Source: an uncultured Pseudomonadales bacterium (GTDB taxonomy: Bacteria; Pseudomonadota; Gammaproteobacteria; Pseudomonadales; Azotimanducaceae). From it: a stretch of 40,197 nt of DNA. The position numbers and the translations under genes were made by a program. Of the stretch, positions 39,587 to 40,197 are shown one piece after another (the first letter of the stretch is position 1; every line of letters begins with the position of its first letter). The DNA is taken from the NCBI GenBank assembly GCA_947258825.1, contig CAMYJX010000020.1, positions 31,987 through 72,183 of the forward strand, in the 5' to 3' direction. The notes under the pieces were generated by a model. It did no database searches. It saw only the letters and a program-made list of their open reading frames with translations, and was not told where the DNA came from.

Positions 39587-40074
39587 TCACGGCCCATCGC
39601 AAGGCTCGGCCCGACGTCGGCATGATGGTCCTCACCGGTGGCGGACCCGGGGTCATGGAAGCGGCAAACCGCGGCGCCAGCGACGCTGGTGGCGAGAGCA
39701 TGGGGCTCAACATCAGCCTGCCGCGAGAGCAGAAGGTAAATCCTTACGTCACGCCCCAGCTCGCTTTCCAGTTTCATTACTTCGCCATGCGTAAGATGCA
39801 TTTCATCGCCCGCGCCAGGGCGCTGGTGGTTTTCCCCGGTGGCTACGGCACCCTGGACGAGCTCTTCGAGATGCTGACGCTCATTCAGACCGGCAAGTCC
39901 AAGCGTCTGCCCGTGGTGCTGTTCAATCGATCGTTCTGGGAGCAGGCGGTCAATTTCGATTTTCTGATAGACCAGGGGATGATTACCGCGGAGGAGCGGG
40001 ATCTTTTTTCGTATGTCGACACGCCGGCCACGGCCTGGCAGGTCATTCGGGACTTTCACGGAATAGAGCGCTGA
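39517..40074 (+). CDS. LOG-family (TIGR00730-like) protein, C-terminal ORF
   Basis: This 185-residue ORF starts MFGSARAQSDSENY and has the nucleotide-binding GGGPGVMEAANRGASDA and the PGGYGTLDELFEML motif with the active-site Glu. These are the defining features of LOG/Rossmann-fold phosphoribohydrolases, which cleave AMP-type nucleotides and have been named 'lysine decarboxylase' in error. It overlaps the upstream fragment in another frame. ATG 39517 has no Shine-Dalgarno sequence, so it may be translated by reinitiation or not at all. The length is still within the range of short LOG proteins, so a functional short form is possible. Confidence 0.75.
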   Translation: MFGSARAQSDSENYANARELARLITAHRKARPDVGMMVLTGGGPGVMEAANRGASDAGGESMGLNISLPREQKVNPYVTPQLAFQFHYFAMRKMHFIARARALVVFPGGYGTLDELFEMLTLIQTGKSKRLPVVLFNRSFWEQAVNFDFLIDQGMITAEERDLFSYVDTPATAWQVIRDFHGIER

Positions 40075-40080
40075 GGCCGC

Positions 40081-40197
40081 TCACTCGAGGCGCAGTCGCG
40101 CCGCGATCAGGTCGGCCACTTTCTGGTGGCCCAGATGGCTGAGGTGGCCCACCGAACCGTTCGGCCGATGGAAGTAATGCGTCTGGTAGATCTCTGC
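40081..40197 (-). CDS. C-terminus of an SGNH/GDSL-like hydrolase (runs off right edge)
   Basis: The minus strand carries 38 residues ending at TGA (40083-40081): HYFHRPNGSVGHLSHLGH followed by QKVADLIAARLRLE. The pattern HLSxLGHxxVAD is typical of the end of SGNH/GDSL hydrolases, where the His is the catalytic base. The usual Asp two to three residues before it is Gly/Val here. The gene converges with the LOG gene, with six bases between the stops. The call rests on a short stretch only. Confidence 0.5.
   Translation of the reverse strand, partial: AEIYQTHYFHRPNGSVGHLSHLGHQKVADLIAARLRLE

Overview
The window is high-GC, gene-dense bacterial DNA with no rRNA, tRNA, CRISPR array or insertion sequence that I can see. 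TonB-dependent receptors, lipoproteins with typical lipoboxes, a FadJ-type trifunctional enzyme and several catabolic oxidoreductase families point to a Gram-negative proteobacterium. A marine or soil gammaproteobacterium that degrades terpenoid, steroid or aromatic-like compounds is my best guess, but it rests on family content, not on a marker gene. Strong Shine-Dalgarno sequences (AGGAGG, GGGGGAGA) allow many starts to be placed, including several GTG starts.

Layout. 1-4.6 kb holds housekeeping and unknown genes: the start of a DUF3604 protein, a HerA-like DUF853 ATPase, a small unknown protein, a helix-hairpin-helix (DUF4332-like) protein, a VIT/CCC1-type transporter and a LabA/NYN protein with a LOTUS-like tail. 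4.7-9.6 kb holds a FadJ-like enzyme, a SnoaL-like protein, a DoxX membrane protein and a gamma-glutamyltransferase lipoprotein. 9.7-13.1 kb holds a quinone-oxidoreductase-like MDR with an SDR (one minus operon) opposite a SnoaL-like protein and an LLM oxidoreductase. 13.3-15.3 kb holds an M13 metallopeptidase homologue in which the zinc-site segment is replaced, in frame, by about 60 residues of glutamine synthetase. 15.3-19.8 kb holds an enoyl-CoA hydratase opposite an acylating aldehyde dehydrogenase, a Rieske oxygenase and a nitroreductase. 19.8-23.7 kb is probably a metal-uptake block: a His-rich DUF2946-like protein, a TonB receptor and a secreted unknown protein. 23.8-29.8 kb holds an enoyl-CoA hydratase, two LLM oxidoreductases and a P450-SDR-amidohydrolase operon. 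29.9-38.1 kb is a minus-strand operon: TonB receptor, HyuB-like subunit with a zinc-ribbon tail, HyuA-like subunit, SnoaL-like protein and cupin. 38.2-40.2 kb holds GAPDH, a damaged LOG-family gene and the end of an SGNH-like protein.

How it may work together (inference): the 29.9-38.1 kb operon looks like uptake of an organic substrate through the receptor followed by ATP-dependent carboxylation or ring opening by HyuA/HyuB. The convergent P450-SDR-amidohydrolase operon and the LLM, Rieske, MDR, SDR and acyl-CoA genes would hydroxylate, oxidise and feed products into beta-oxidation. The substrate cannot be read from the sequence.

The most unusual features are the peptidase/glutamine-synthetase chimera, an apparent loss of about 20 codons from a conserved strand of the HyuA homologue, and an out-of-frame deletion of about 40 bp in the LOG gene. 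Three internal losses in one window could be real genome decay or assembly errors; read mapping would decide. These calls come from remembered family consensus sequences, not from a search.
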